From Bacteroidota bacterium (GTDB taxonomy: Bacteria > Bacteroidota > Bacteroidia > Sphingobacteriales > Sphingobacteriaceae): DNA of 64,000 bases. The stretch is from the NCBI GenBank assembly GCA_026224775.1, contig JAMFRP010000022.1, positions 154,363 to 218,362 on the forward strand. The letters run 5' to 3'. Below the pieces are notes generated by a model. The model had not been told where the DNA came from. It worked only from the letters and a program-made list of their open reading frames with translations, and ran no database searches. The translations under genes were made by a program, and so were the position numbers. Shown piece after piece: positions 17,482 to 26,900 of this stretch. The first letter of the stretch is position 1. Each line of letters begins with the position of its first letter.

Positions 17482-18441
17482 ATGGACCTAATTATACACA
17501 GACTCAATATTATTCAAAGCCTACAGCAAAAGGCTTTGAAACTGTTTGCGCCAACGGTTGCTTTGGTACTTTATACGCTTAACACATCAGCTCAAAGCAT
17601 TGCACCGTTCAGTTATACGCAGTACATGAATAACCTTACACCTATTAATTCGGCGTATTCATTAATTGACCAGGCAGGATCAGTAACCGGGGTGATCAGG
17701 AAACAGTTTACAGGGATAGACGGGGCACCGTCAACCTATCTGGTTGATGCAAGTATCCCGCTTCCGGACATAGGGGCATCAACCGGTTTTATTGTGCAGA
17801 ATGACCAGATCGCTATTGAGAAACAAACCGAGGCCAGTTTCTTTTTCGCCAAATCGATACAATTGGATGATCAGAACTTCTTGGCTGTTTCCGCCAATGC
17901 CGGTATACGATCATACAAAGCCAACTACTTATCAATTGATGATAATAATGACCCTTTATTTGATAGCAATGTGAGTGAAACTAAAGCCAATTTAGGCTTT
18001 GGGGTATTGCTATACAGCGACACGTATTATATCGGTGTTTCGATGCCGGAGCTTACTTTACGCAGCCTTGGTACAGCATCGTTACAAAATAACAATTACT
18101 TCAAAAACCATTATTATTTCGCGGGAGCCTACATAGCCGAATTAAGTGATGATTTTAAAATTAAACCCTCGGTATTAGCAACCTACGCAAGCGGATCGCC
18201 CATAACAGCTGATTTCGCAGGCTTATTTTATATAAAAGATGTATTTGGTTTCGGAGCAAGTTATACAACTAACAGTCAGGCTGCAATCCTACTCGATTTA
18301 AATGCGGGCGCCATACATATAGGCTACAGTTACCAGTTCGGCACCAATAGCGCCAACCTGGGTGGCTATAATAACGCTACGCATGAAATTATGCTTAGCT
18401 ATCGTTTTGGCCAGGGAAGTTCAACGCCAAAAGTTTTATAA
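17482..18441 (+). CDS. PorP/SprF family type IX secretion membrane protein
   Basis: This 319-residue protein begins with a hydrophobic export segment (cleavage near 38) and shows the PorP/SprF features: FSYTQYMNNLTPINSAYSLI at the start of the mature part, a DxxFFAKSIQL block and a predicted beta-barrel ending in SYRFG. SprF-like proteins are needed for export of specific T9SS cargo with type B tails. The gene lies 132 bp after the amylase with its type B tail, which suggests a dedicated pair. Confidence 0.88.
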   Translation: MDLIIHRLNIIQSLQQKALKLFAPTVALVLYTLNTSAQSIAPFSYTQYMNNLTPINSAYSLIDQAGSVTGVIRKQFTGIDGAPSTYLVDASIPLPDIGASTGFIVQNDQIAIEKQTEASFFFAKSIQLDDQNFLAVSANAGIRSYKANYLSIDDNNDPLFDSNVSETKANLGFGVLLYSDTYYIGVSMPELTLRSLGTASLQNNNYFKNHYYFAGAYIAELSDDFKIKPSVLATYASGSPITADFAGLFYIKDVFGFGASYTTNSQAAILLDLNAGAIHIGYSYQFGTNSANLGGYNNATHEIMLSYRFGQGSSTPKVL

Positions 18442-18463
18442 CATACAACATAAAAGGAATGTG

Positions 18464-18844
18464 ATGGAAAGGAATATAAAAACAGGAACACGCCCCAATT
18501 TAAGAACCAAACAGTTCTCAACACTGCATATCGAGATATTTGAACAGATACTAATTTCAGGCAAAACTAATTGGGAGTTGAATAAACAATTTGGTTATAC
18601 CAAACGATCACATTGCCTGGTTGACCATTCGCGCAGGGTAATGTATAAACTGCTTGTATTGGAGAACCTTACCAGGGAGGAGAACATGGAAAAAGTAATC
18701 TATCCGCGCGTTTATAAATTTTGGTGGAAACGCTTATTGAATAATCATAAGGAAGCTTTATTAGCAAAAGCAATTAAAGCGGTTTATTATGAAGGAGTAA
18801 ATACACCCAAAATGGCTAATGAAAAAACAGCTTTCTATATATAA
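18464..18844 (+). CDS. Small basic protein of unknown function
   Basis: The open frame begins at 18362 inside the PorP/SprF gene, but ATG 18464 follows AAAGGA at 18454-18459 and does not overlap, so it is preferred (126 residues). It is rich in Lys and Arg. A helical region FEQILISGKTNWELNKQFGYTKRSHCLVDHSRRVMYKLLV (given by its ends, about 24-62) looks like a helix-turn-helix. No signal peptide. It may regulate the amylase/PorP pair, but it was not recognised. Confidence 0.6.
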   Translation: MERNIKTGTRPNLRTKQFSTLHIEIFEQILISGKTNWELNKQFGYTKRSHCLVDHSRRVMYKLLVLENLTREENMEKVIYPRVYKFWWKRLLNNHKEALLAKAIKAVYYEGVNTPKMANEKTAFYI

Positions 18845-18872
18845 GAGACCCATATTATATTATCGAAAAAAC

Positions 18873-18907
18873 AACAAAGCCATCTTTTATAAAAAGATGG
18901 CTTTGTT
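18873..18907. terminator. Bidirectional terminator
   Basis: Stem AACAAAGCCATCTTTT and its inverse around a TATAA-type loop, with flanking A and T runs on both sides. It separates the convergent small-protein gene and the oxidoreductase gene. Confidence 0.8.
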
Positions 18908-18928
18908 TAGTAGCTATAGTGCGTAATA

Positions 18929-19858
18929 CTAAACTACTTTTATTACAATTTTGCCTCTACTACTCTTTTTTGAGCTTAATATTTCAGCCTTCTTAGCATC
19001 CTCCAAACTCATAACCGCAGATATTACAGGACTTATTTTTCCCTCATCAACCAAATCTGCAATTTGTTTTAAATCTGCAGGGTATGATTGAGCCGTAAAC
19101 CCTTCCAGATGAATATGTTTTTCTTTTGCATCTTCTTGAAACTCCGGTTGCACAGTAGTTATCAGTCTCCCACCCTCTTTTATTATTTGAATTGATCGCT
19201 GTTGGGTATCTTTCCCAATTAAATCGAAAACCAAATCTACATCTGAAACCTTTTCCTCAAAACGGTCATTTTTATAGTCGATGGCTTCAGCGGCACCCAA
19301 TTGTTTTATAAACGAAAGATTCTCAGCGGCACCTGTACCAATAACATAAGCGCCTTTCCATTTGGCAAATTGCACTGCAAAGCTACCTACACCACCTGAT
19401 GCCGCATGTATCAATACCTTTTGCCCTTTTTGCAATTTACCATATTGAAATAACCCTTGCCAGGCAGTTAATCCCGCTAATGGAATAGCCGCAGCATTTA
19501 AATGATCGATACTTTTAGGCTTGGGACTTAGTTGATTGGCCTTTACAACTGCATATTCGGCAAATGCTCCATTGGTGGTAGGAAACGGCCTACCGTATAC
19601 TTCATCGCCAATGTGCAGATCATGTACTTTTGCGCCTACACTTTCAATAACACCAGATACATCCCAACCCATAGTTAATGGAAATTTAGTTGGAAATTTT
19701 TGTTGTGCCTCACCTGCAAATATTTTTTGATCAACAGGGTTTACACTACTGGCATATACTTTAACTAATACCTCATCCTCCGCCGGTTTGGGTATTGCTA
19801 TATCCTCTAATTCGAGCACATCCGGCCCTCCAAATTCATGAATTCTAATCGCTTTCAT
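18929..19858 (-). CDS. NADP-dependent oxidoreductase, quinone reductase type (MDR family)
   Basis: This 309-residue protein belongs to the zinc-free medium-chain dehydrogenase group. The N-terminal GroES-like domain (about 10-110) has the YASSVNPVDQKI segment. The Rossmann domain has AASGGVGSFAVQFAK (near 155) for NADP binding. It should reduce quinones or enones in the cytoplasm. The physiological substrate is unknown. It stands alone on the minus strand. Confidence 0.85.
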   Translation of the reverse strand: MKAIRIHEFGGPDVLELEDIAIPKPAEDEVLVKVYASSVNPVDQKIFAGEAQQKFPTKFPLTMGWDVSGVIESVGAKVHDLHIGDEVYGRPFPTTNGAFAEYAVVKANQLSPKPKSIDHLNAAAIPLAGLTAWQGLFQYGKLQKGQKVLIHAASGGVGSFAVQFAKWKGAYVIGTGAAENLSFIKQLGAAEAIDYKNDRFEEKVSDVDLVFDLIGKDTQQRSIQIIKEGGRLITTVQPEFQEDAKEKHIHLEGFTAQSYPADLKQIADLVDEGKISPVISAVMSLEDAKKAEILSSKKSSRGKIVIKVV

Positions 19859-19931
19859 AGTTTCATTAGTTTATGATTATATGAACAATAACATAAACCA
19901 TGCCTTAAAGCAACTAAAACTCTAATTCCTG

Positions 19932-20216
19932 CTACTTATCTATCAATCGCTTCCAATCCGGGTTGGTTTTTAAATAAGCTTGAACATATGGGCAAAAAGG
20001 GCGCATTTTAAGATGATTTTCTTCCAGGTATTTAAAGGTTTTTTCAACAATGATTTTGGCTATTCCCCGATTTCGTAAAGCTTCCGGTACTTCAGTATGT
20101 ATTAACAGATAGGTATCTCCTATGTGCCTATAATTAATAAAGGCGCACTGCCCCTCAACAATCATTTCAAAACTATGATTGGCTTCATTATTTACTAAAG
20201 GTAATTCGTTATACAT
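19932..20216 (-). CDS. GNAT-like N-acetyltransferase (YjdJ-type)
   Basis: This 94-residue protein resembles the short GNAT proteins of the YjdJ group. It has the INYRHIGDTYLLIHTEVPEALRNRGIAKIIVEK part, with RNRGIA as an acetyl-CoA binding motif (about 48-56), and a C-terminal CPYVQAYLKTNPDW. The length is typical for this subgroup. Substrate unknown. Confidence 0.82.
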   Translation of the reverse strand: MYNELPLVNNEANHSFEMIVEGQCAFINYRHIGDTYLLIHTEVPEALRNRGIAKIIVEKTFKYLEENHLKMRPFCPYVQAYLKTNPDWKRLIDK

Positions 20217-20390
20217 AGCAAATTTTTATAACAGCCAGCGCCATGGCCGAGGGCAAAGTAGCGGCGCTAAATGCGAGGATGAATTACTTTTTCTCGAAAT
20301 CCATTAGCTTTAACCAGTTAATGGTTTAATTAAGGAAAGCCTTTATAACCACTATTCAGTAACCGGAACCAATAAAATTTAAGGATTTTG
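20217..20390. other. Intergenic stretch between the GNAT gene and tRNA-Gln
   Basis: Only a 27-codon frame (start ATG at about 20243) is seen, without support from any family. No clear promoter or repeat is seen. Confidence 0.3.
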
Positions 20391-20461
20391 TTCTCTTACA
20401 TGGATTCGAACCACGATCTTCTGAACCAGAATCAGACATGTTACCCTTGCACCATAAGAGA
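20391..20461 (-). tRNA. tRNA-Gln (CTG)
   Basis: On the minus strand the 71-nt molecule has a 7-bp acceptor stem (TCTCTTA/TAAGAGA), an anticodon stem TCTGA/TCAGA with loop TTCTGGT (anticodon CTG, reading CAG) and a T-arm CGTGG-TTCGAAT-CCATG. Discriminator A is followed by CA. It sits 98 bp from the aldolase gene. Confidence 0.9.
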
Positions 20462-20558
20462 ATTTGCGATCGCTTTAACAGCGATCGCTTCAAATATCTA
20501 AAAACGGCTCAATTAAAAAAAATTAAAGCTGTAAAAAAGTGATTAATATGATAATTGG

Positions 20559-21617
20559 CTATGCCAAATCAATCTCCTTAGCCAAATAAACATCCTGAAC
20601 AAGGTTTATTAGCTCCACCCCTTCTTTAAATGGGCGCTGGAATGATTTACGGCCCATAATTAATCCTGAGCCACCTGCCCTTTTATTAATTACAGCCTGT
20701 TTAACGGCATCGGCAATATCACTTGTTCCGTGCGATTCGCCTCCGGAGTTTATTAGTCCTGCCCTGCCCATATAACAGTTAGCTACCTGGTAACGGCACA
20801 TATCAATAGGATTATCGGTAGTAAGTTTGCTGTACATTAACGGATCAGTTTTACCAAATTTTATGGCTGTAAAACCACCATTTACATCGGGTAGTTTTTG
20901 CTTAATGATGTCAGCCTGAATGGTTACGCCTAAATGATTAGCCTGGCCTGTTAAATCAGCAGCGGTTTCATAATTTACGCCATCTTTGGTAAAAGCATTA
21001 TTGCGTGTATAGCACCATAAAACGGTAGCCATACCCAGCTCATGCGCGCGGTCAAATGCTTTGGCAATTTCTACAATTTGATTGTCAGAATCCTCCGAAC
21101 CGAAATATATGGTAGCACCAATAGCGGCAGCGCCCAAATTCCAGGCATCATCAACACTACCAAAAAGTATTTGCTTGTATTTTGTTGGATAAGTTAACAA
21201 CTCATTATGGTTGATTTTAACAATAAATGGAATCTTGTGCGCGTATTTACGTGCCACAATAGCCAGGTTACCAAAAGTTGTTGCTACTGCGTTACAACCT
21301 GCTTCAATTGCCAGTTTCAAAATATTTTCCGGATCGAAATATATTGGATTCTTAGCAAACGACGCGCCTGCTGTGTGCTCAATTCCCTGGTCGACAGGTA
21401 AAATAGACATATAGCCGGTACCCGCAAGGCGGCCGTGATTATGTATAGCTGCAAGGTTGCGCAAAACCTGTGGGTTGCGATTGCTGTTTATAAAAATGTT
21501 GTCAATAAAATCAGGTGAGGGAACATGCAGCATATCTTTTGAAAAAGTTGTGCATCTATGCTGCAGTAAACTATCGGCATCGTTACCCAATAGTTCAAGT
21601 ATCTTTTTGTAGGCCAT
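20559..21617 (-). CDS. fbaB: Class I fructose-bisphosphate aldolase
   Basis: This 352-residue protein matches the archaeal/DhnA-type class I aldolases (FbaB). Family marks include [16 protein letters not shown] (about 74-90), the [14 protein letters not shown] block, a [11 protein letters not shown] segment, the Schiff-base Lys candidate in [10 protein letters not shown], and [12 protein letters not shown] near the C-terminus. It cleaves fructose 1,6-bisphosphate to triose phosphates in glycolysis. Glycolytic genes gap and pgk occur elsewhere in the window (58286-61035). Confidence 0.92.
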   Translation of the reverse strand: MAYKKILELLGNDADSLLQHRCTTFSKDMLHVPSPDFIDNIFINSNRNPQVLRNLAAIHNHGRLAGTGYMSILPVDQGIEHTAGASFAKNPIYFDPENILKLAIEAGCNAVATTFGNLAIVARKYAHKIPFIVKINHNELLTYPTKYKQILFGSVDDAWNLGAAAIGATIYFGSEDSDNQIVEIAKAFDRAHELGMATVLWCYTRNNAFTKDGVNYETAADLTGQANHLGVTIQADIIKQKLPDVNGGFTAIKFGKTDPLMYSKLTTDNPIDMCRYQVANCYMGRAGLINSGGESHGTSDIADAVKQAVINKRAGGSGLIMGRKSFQRPFKEGVELINLVQDVYLAKEIDLA

Positions 21618-21768
21618 AAATTATGTTTAAAGGTTGAAGTATATAACACTAACTTAAGCTTATTGTTGTTGTAAATGTGTCTGATTTATGTAAATAACAT
21701 TTATCTATAACAGTTCTGGCTCGCTGATTTTATTACTACTTTAGCACTTTAATCGATCTCAGGAATAT

Positions 21769-22605
21769 ATGCCGGTACTTGAATTCACCCTGATTATACT
21801 AGTTGGTTCATGTTTTGCAGGGTTATTAGGCTCATTAACCGGCCTTGGCGGCGGTTTTATAATTATCCCATTACTTACTGTATTTCTGCATGTTGATATA
21901 CACTACGCCATTGGTGCTTCACTGGTATCTATCATAGCAACATCTTCAGGTTCTGCCGCGGCCTATGTTAAGGAGGGTATAACCAACATGCGATTAGGCA
22001 TGTTTTTAGAAGTAGCCACTACCTTAGGCGCTGTAACCGGTGCCATGGTTGCAGTATATTTTCCAACCAATCTTTTAGCCATTTTATTAGGTGTGATTTT
22101 AATTACATCGGCATTACTTACTTTACGCAAAAAGGCGGTGCAAGTAATGCATCAAAAAAATGCCTTCGCTGAAAAATTAAAACTCAACGGAAGTTACCCA
22201 GGCGAAAATGGCACTGTCCAATACAGCGTAAGTCGTATTGGCGGTGGCTTTGTAATGATGCTTTTTGCAGGCCTGTTATCCGGTTTATTGGGTATAGGTT
22301 CGGGTGCTTTAAAGGTTTTGGCTATGGATAATATAATGCGTATTCCTTTTAAGGTATCAACCACTACAAGTAATTTCATGATAGGAGTTACCGGGGCAGC
22401 AAGCGCGGTGGTATACCTGCAACGGGGATATATTGAGCCATCAATTTCAATGCCGGTGGTTATTGGTGTATTAATAGGCGCGCTGGTGGGATCGAAAATA
22501 TTAGTAAAAACAAAATCATCAGGTTGGTTACGCTGGGTTTTTGTTGTGGTGGTGATAGGATTGGCGTCACAATTAATTTATAACGGACTAATTGGTAAAA
22601 TATAA
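21769..22605 (+). CDS. TauE/SafE family sulfite exporter
   Basis: This 278-residue integral membrane protein has about eight hydrophobic segments. The GLLGSLTGLGGGFIIIPLL motif near residue 20 and the related GLLSGLLGIGSGALKVLAM near 170 mark the two halves of the TauE fold. It likely exports sulfite, sulfoacetate or similar organic anions from the cytoplasm. It overlaps or abuts the DUF1634 gene; this pairing is common in many bacteria. Substrate not known here. Confidence 0.9.
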   Translation: MPVLEFTLIILVGSCFAGLLGSLTGLGGGFIIIPLLTVFLHVDIHYAIGASLVSIIATSSGSAAAYVKEGITNMRLGMFLEVATTLGAVTGAMVAVYFPTNLLAILLGVILITSALLTLRKKAVQVMHQKNAFAEKLKLNGSYPGENGTVQYSVSRIGGGFVMMLFAGLLSGLLGIGSGALKVLAMDNIMRIPFKVSTTTSNFMIGVTGAASAVVYLQRGYIEPSISMPVVIGVLIGALVGSKILVKTKSSGWLRWVFVVVVIGLASQLIYNGLIGKI

Positions 22606-22606
22606 T

Positions 22607-22993
22607 ATGGCAGCTAAAGCACGTTTTAAGGATACCGATATGCAGGCAGTTATTGGCTGGGTATTACGTATTGGTGTAATTGTATCTATTAGTGTAGTAT
22701 TTGTTGGCGGTGTTATATATATATCCAGGCATGGCGGCGCAATACCCGATTATTCAAAGTTTAACGGTGTGCCGGATTTTGTGCAACTACATGGTCTTAT
22801 AAATGGAATTATTAACCTAAAGGGCAGATCAATAATACAGGCGGGGATTATATTGCTTATTGCAACACCTATTCTCAGGATAGTGTTCTCAACCATAGGT
22901 TTTGTACTTGAAAAGGATTATTTATATATAGGTATAAGCCTTTTAGTATTGCTTATAATACTCATAAGCTCAATAAGCGGGCATGTGGGCTAG
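22607..22993 (+). CDS. DUF1634 membrane protein
   Basis: ATG 22607, one base after the TauE stop, gives 128 residues; a start at 22592 would overlap the TauE gene and is less likely. Three hydrophobic segments are seen (about 16-38, 74-98, 104-125), with the RFKDTDMQAVIGWVLR and IPDYSKFNGVPDFV features of DUF1634. Members are usually encoded next to TauE exporters and may be a partner subunit. Function not known. Confidence 0.88.
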   Translation: MAAKARFKDTDMQAVIGWVLRIGVIVSISVVFVGGVIYISRHGGAIPDYSKFNGVPDFVQLHGLINGIINLKGRSIIQAGIILLIATPILRIVFSTIGFVLEKDYLYIGISLLVLLIILISSISGHVG

Positions 22994-22999
22994 TCGGTC

Positions 23000-25426
23000 T
23001 TAGTTATCGTTAGTACTTGGACTCAATCTTTTTTGCCCATCAGCATTTCCGCTGGACCGTTTATTATTTTGCACAGTCTGTTTACCAAAACGGTAAGTAA
23101 ATGTAGCTGTTACAAAACGGCTGCCGGGTTTTTCAAAACCGCTAAGATTAAGATTCTGATACTGTGAAGTGTATCTATAATCCTGCGAATTAAATATATC
23201 GCTTATAGACAGTTTTATACTGCCATTATCGTCCAAGATTGACTTGCTGACTCCCGCTCGTGTAGACCACTCATCGGCATATTGTTTAATGCCGTAATAA
23301 GTTGGCGACTCCCAGCCTGTAAATAGTTCAGCCCGTATGCTATTGGTAATAGTGAAGTTCTGAGTGACTTTTATTTCAAAATCCGTCGTTGCTTTATCAG
23401 GGTTACCGCTGTAATAAACATATCGCTGGTAAGATCCATAAAAATACACATTGGCGTTCCACCATTTGGTAATATCAACTGGTAAAGTAGCCTCAGCATC
23501 ATACTCATAACGTGTGCCTATATTACTTATAGTTGAGGTGAATACTTTAGTTGCATCATTCTGCTGAAATATAGGCACAAAGAAATCGTTTGTTACTTCT
23601 ACGCTTAAATCTAATTTATATTTCTGTTTAAATACATCAGTTACCTGGTATGTTGTAAAATACTCTGGTTTTAAGAAGGTATTACCGGTGCTATAGGAGT
23701 ATTCATCAACGTATGCTACAAAAGGGTTAAGATCCTGGTATTGCGGGCGTGTTAAACGACGATTGTAAGCCAATACAAAAGTGTTATCTTTATCTAACGG
23801 CTGTGTAATTTCCACATTGGGGAAAAGATCGAAATAGCTGTTGGAACTAGTCTTATTGGGATTAAGTGATTCGGCTAATGAAGTGGTTTGCTCTGCGCGA
23901 AGTCCTAATGAAATGCCGGTGTTATTAAACTTATCATCGTAATTAACATAGGCCGCATTAATTCGTTCATTGTAGGTGAAATGATCCGTTAATGATGGCA
24001 CGGGAGTATAAACGGAATCAGCAGAAGACCGCTGTTGGAAATCAATCTTGTTATTACTATTTGCCTGATCATTTCGTAAACCAAGGCCAAGGGTACCTGT
24101 TTTAGATAATGCCTGGGTAAAATCTATTCTTTCTGACCTTACATTAATTTGAGATGGTGAATTATCTATATAAAAAAAAGGATCGCGATATTGTATGCCA
24201 TCAGGATCAAAGAAATTATTCTCTAATAACTCAGTTGAGTATCTTCTATAGGTTGAATAGTCAAAATTGGCACTTAATGTAGTATTACTCTCCTTACCAA
24301 AACTGCCTTTATAATTAAAATCATAGTTAAGACTGGTAATAGACCGATTGATATGAGAGTTTGTGGTAATATCAGAATCTAACACCCCTTGATTTAAAAT
24401 ATCTGTTGTATTACTTTTGTTAATATCAACTTGATTGTGATAACCATACATTAAAACACCTACAGTTTGTTTGGGGCTTAAATTATAATCTATCCCACCA
24501 TTAAAACCGTTATTTAACAGGTGAGTAACACCCAAATAATTTTCATTAAGAGCCGTTTGGCCTATTGTTCTATCAATATCAAGTACGCGCGGGGTTTTAC
24601 TATCATTAAAATTATAGTTACCAAAGAAGTTTAAATTTTTCATCCGGTAATCCAGGTTTATACCTGAATTTAATTTATAATCCTGACCGGCGGCGGCACT
24701 TTCAGTAATATTTGCCTTAAAACCGTAATCCTTGCTCTTTTTTAATATGATATTGATAACTCCACCACCAGATGCATCATATCGGGCCGGTGGGTTACTG
24801 ATGATCTCGATCTGGCTTATCATACTGCTTTGATAGCTTTTCAGTAAATCTGCCAGTTGCTCATCGGTCAATTGCCCAATAGGTTTACCATCAATAGCTA
24901 TCAGGGCTTTTTGGCCGCCTTTAACATAAATTCCGTTATCTAAAATGCGCACCCCGGGTGCAGTACCTAATATATCGAAAACTGAATTGCCTGCGGCCAG
25001 TATACTCCTATCTACATTAAGTATAGTTTTATCCGGCCTAACTTCAATATAATCCCGTTTAGCTGTAATTGTTACTTCTTTTAAATCATTGGTTGCGGGC
25101 AATAGCAAAACATCCGGTAAATGAATATTATTATTTACAATTCGGATCAGTGAGCTATAAAACTTTTTGTAACCAAGCTTATTAATTAAAACTATATAAT
25201 TACCCGGGGTAATACCTTTCAATTCAAATACACCTTGATTATTACAAACAGTGGATTTCACAGCAGACGAATCGGAATGTTGAAGTAATGAGATTGTAGC
25301 GCCCTCGGCAAATAATGTATTGGTAACAATAACTCTACCTGTAATAGAATAGCTACTCTGCGCGTACGAGAAGGAATATGTAATTGCGATGATTCCTGTT
25401 AAAAAGAATCCGGTTAAAAACTTCAT
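23000..25426 (-). CDS. TonB-dependent receptor with outer membrane beta-barrel (OMP_b-brl_3)
   Basis: This 808-residue protein has a signal peptide ending near residue 22. A carboxypeptidase-regulatory-like domain (about 27-110, TGRVIVTNTLFAEGATISLL) is followed by a plug (DLKEVTITAKRDYIEVRPDKTILNVD), then a large barrel with TFTYRFG near the end. It differs from SusC in lacking the SusC plug motif and SusD partner. Such receptors may bind peptides, siderophores or other ligands. The ligand is not identifiable. It is a single-gene unit on the minus strand. Confidence 0.88.
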   Translation of the reverse strand: MKFLTGFFLTGIIAITYSFSYAQSSYSITGRVIVTNTLFAEGATISLLQHSDSSAVKSTVCNNQGVFELKGITPGNYIVLINKLGYKKFYSSLIRIVNNNIHLPDVLLLPATNDLKEVTITAKRDYIEVRPDKTILNVDRSILAAGNSVFDILGTAPGVRILDNGIYVKGGQKALIAIDGKPIGQLTDEQLADLLKSYQSSMISQIEIISNPPARYDASGGGVINIILKKSKDYGFKANITESAAAGQDYKLNSGINLDYRMKNLNFFGNYNFNDSKTPRVLDIDRTIGQTALNENYLGVTHLLNNGFNGGIDYNLSPKQTVGVLMYGYHNQVDINKSNTTDILNQGVLDSDITTNSHINRSITSLNYDFNYKGSFGKESNTTLSANFDYSTYRRYSTELLENNFFDPDGIQYRDPFFYIDNSPSQINVRSERIDFTQALSKTGTLGLGLRNDQANSNNKIDFQQRSSADSVYTPVPSLTDHFTYNERINAAYVNYDDKFNNTGISLGLRAEQTTSLAESLNPNKTSSNSYFDLFPNVEITQPLDKDNTFVLAYNRRLTRPQYQDLNPFVAYVDEYSYSTGNTFLKPEYFTTYQVTDVFKQKYKLDLSVEVTNDFFVPIFQQNDATKVFTSTISNIGTRYEYDAEATLPVDITKWWNANVYFYGSYQRYVYYSGNPDKATTDFEIKVTQNFTITNSIRAELFTGWESPTYYGIKQYADEWSTRAGVSKSILDDNGSIKLSISDIFNSQDYRYTSQYQNLNLSGFEKPGSRFVTATFTYRFGKQTVQNNKRSSGNADGQKRLSPSTNDN

Positions 25427-25609
25427 TAATGACTGCCAGTAAAAACTGCTATATTTTGTGTAAGGTAACTATAGTTAAACGCTAAGTTAATAATAAAAAT
25501 TAACCGTGAAAAATTTTGACAGATAACTAATCATCCCGTTACTGCCTGAATATTCAAATAATCCTTAAATTAGTACGCTAATTAAGCCTATAAAGTGAAA
25601 AGATTTAAA

Positions 25610-26893
25610 ATGAGGAAATTTATTTTTTGTGTTACATTACTATCATGTGCCGTTAAAATATGGGCACAAGCAGAACCTACCAGCTACCACATGGCTGTAA
25701 ACAAATTTAAAACTTTTTACAATAGCAATCAGCCTGATAGCGTGTATAGTATGTTTAGCCCTGACATGAAACAGGCCTTACCGCTTGATGTATTTAAAAG
25801 TACAACTACGCAGCTAAAATCGCAATTGGGCAATCTAAACAAAACAGAATTTGTAAAATACAACCAGCCTCTTGGCATATATAAAGCAACTTTTCAAAAT
25901 GATGCATTTCTATTAAATATTGCTTTAAATGCTAAAAATCAGTTTACCGGTTTAAGGTTAACACCTAATACAGGTAATATAACTGCTAATAGCACACTTG
26001 ATCCATCGTTGGTTGAAACACCTATCACAGTAAAAACATTGGTTGGAACAATTTCGGGCACTTTAACTACACCTAAAGATGTATCAGGCAAAATCCCCGT
26101 GGTAATAATTATACCGGGTACAGGCCCTATTGATCGTGATGGTAATAGTACTACTGGCTTAAACACAAATATGTACAAGTTATTGGCTTATGCATTAGGT
26201 AAAAGCGGAATCGCATCTGTACGTTATGATAGAAGAATGGTTGGCCAAAGTACCTGCAACCAGAAAGAAAGTGAGCTAAGATTTGAGGATAATGTTGATG
26301 ATGTTGTTAGCGTAATTGAGATGCTCACAAGTGATGAACGTTTTTCAAAAATAGTTATAGCAGGCCATAGCGAAGGAGCATTAGTGGGCATACTGGCAAC
26401 CACCGATGAACCTATAAAAGGGTTTATATCATTAGAGGGAGCAGGCTACCCGGGCGAAAAGATATTGATGGACCAAATGAAGAACCAACCGCAGTACATG
26501 GCTGATGGTATAAAAAACATATTGGATAGTTTAAAAAGGGGCAAAATAAATCCAAATGTAGACCCGCAATTATACTCTATTGCACGGCCGAGCGTACAGT
26601 TTTATATGATGTCGTGGTGTAGATATGATCCTACACAAGTAATAAGGAAATTAAAGATGCCGATACTTCTGATTCAAGGCACTACCGATTTACAGGTAAC
26701 TGTTGATAATGGACAGAAGCTAAAAAGTGCAAAATCAAACGCTAATTTAATGCTGATAAGGGGCATGAACTATGTGTTAAAAACAGCACCATTAGACAAA
26801 GAGGCAAACTTGGCTACCTATAAACAACCCGACCTACCACTTAATACAGAAATGGTAACGGATATAGTTGATTTTATACAAAAGTTAAAATAA
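25610..26893 (+). CDS. Exported alpha/beta hydrolase with N-terminal DUF3887 domain
   Basis: ATG 25610 is preferred over GTG 25595 because it opens a clean signal peptide (MRKFIFCVTLLSCAVKIWAQ), giving 427 residues. A DUF3887-like domain lies at about 28-120. The hydrolase domain has the nucleophile elbow GHSEG (Ser254), an oxyanion region near IPGTGPIDRDG (169-179) and Asp in LIQGTTDLQ (near 357). Where related enzymes have a catalytic His in a Met-Asn-His-Val-Leu-Lys motif, this protein has Met-Asn-Tyr-Val-Leu-Lys (Tyr388, codon TAT at 26771). It may be inactive or altered. Confidence 0.85.
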   Translation: MRKFIFCVTLLSCAVKIWAQAEPTSYHMAVNKFKTFYNSNQPDSVYSMFSPDMKQALPLDVFKSTTTQLKSQLGNLNKTEFVKYNQPLGIYKATFQNDAFLLNIALNAKNQFTGLRLTPNTGNITANSTLDPSLVETPITVKTLVGTISGTLTTPKDVSGKIPVVIIIPGTGPIDRDGNSTTGLNTNMYKLLAYALGKSGIASVRYDRRMVGQSTCNQKESELRFEDNVDDVVSVIEMLTSDERFSKIVIAGHSEGALVGILATTDEPIKGFISLEGAGYPGEKILMDQMKNQPQYMADGIKNILDSLKRGKINPNVDPQLYSIARPSVQFYMMSWCRYDPTQVIRKLKMPILLIQGTTDLQVTVDNGQKLKSAKSNANLMLIRGMNYVLKTAPLDKEANLATYKQPDLPLNTEMVTDIVDFIQKLK

Positions 26894-26900
26894 CGGTGTA

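Noticed and set aside
20243..20326. Short frame of 27 codons beginning MAEGKVAALNARMN
   Set aside because: Too short and without any family match. No ribosome site is clear, and it is not likely to be a gene.
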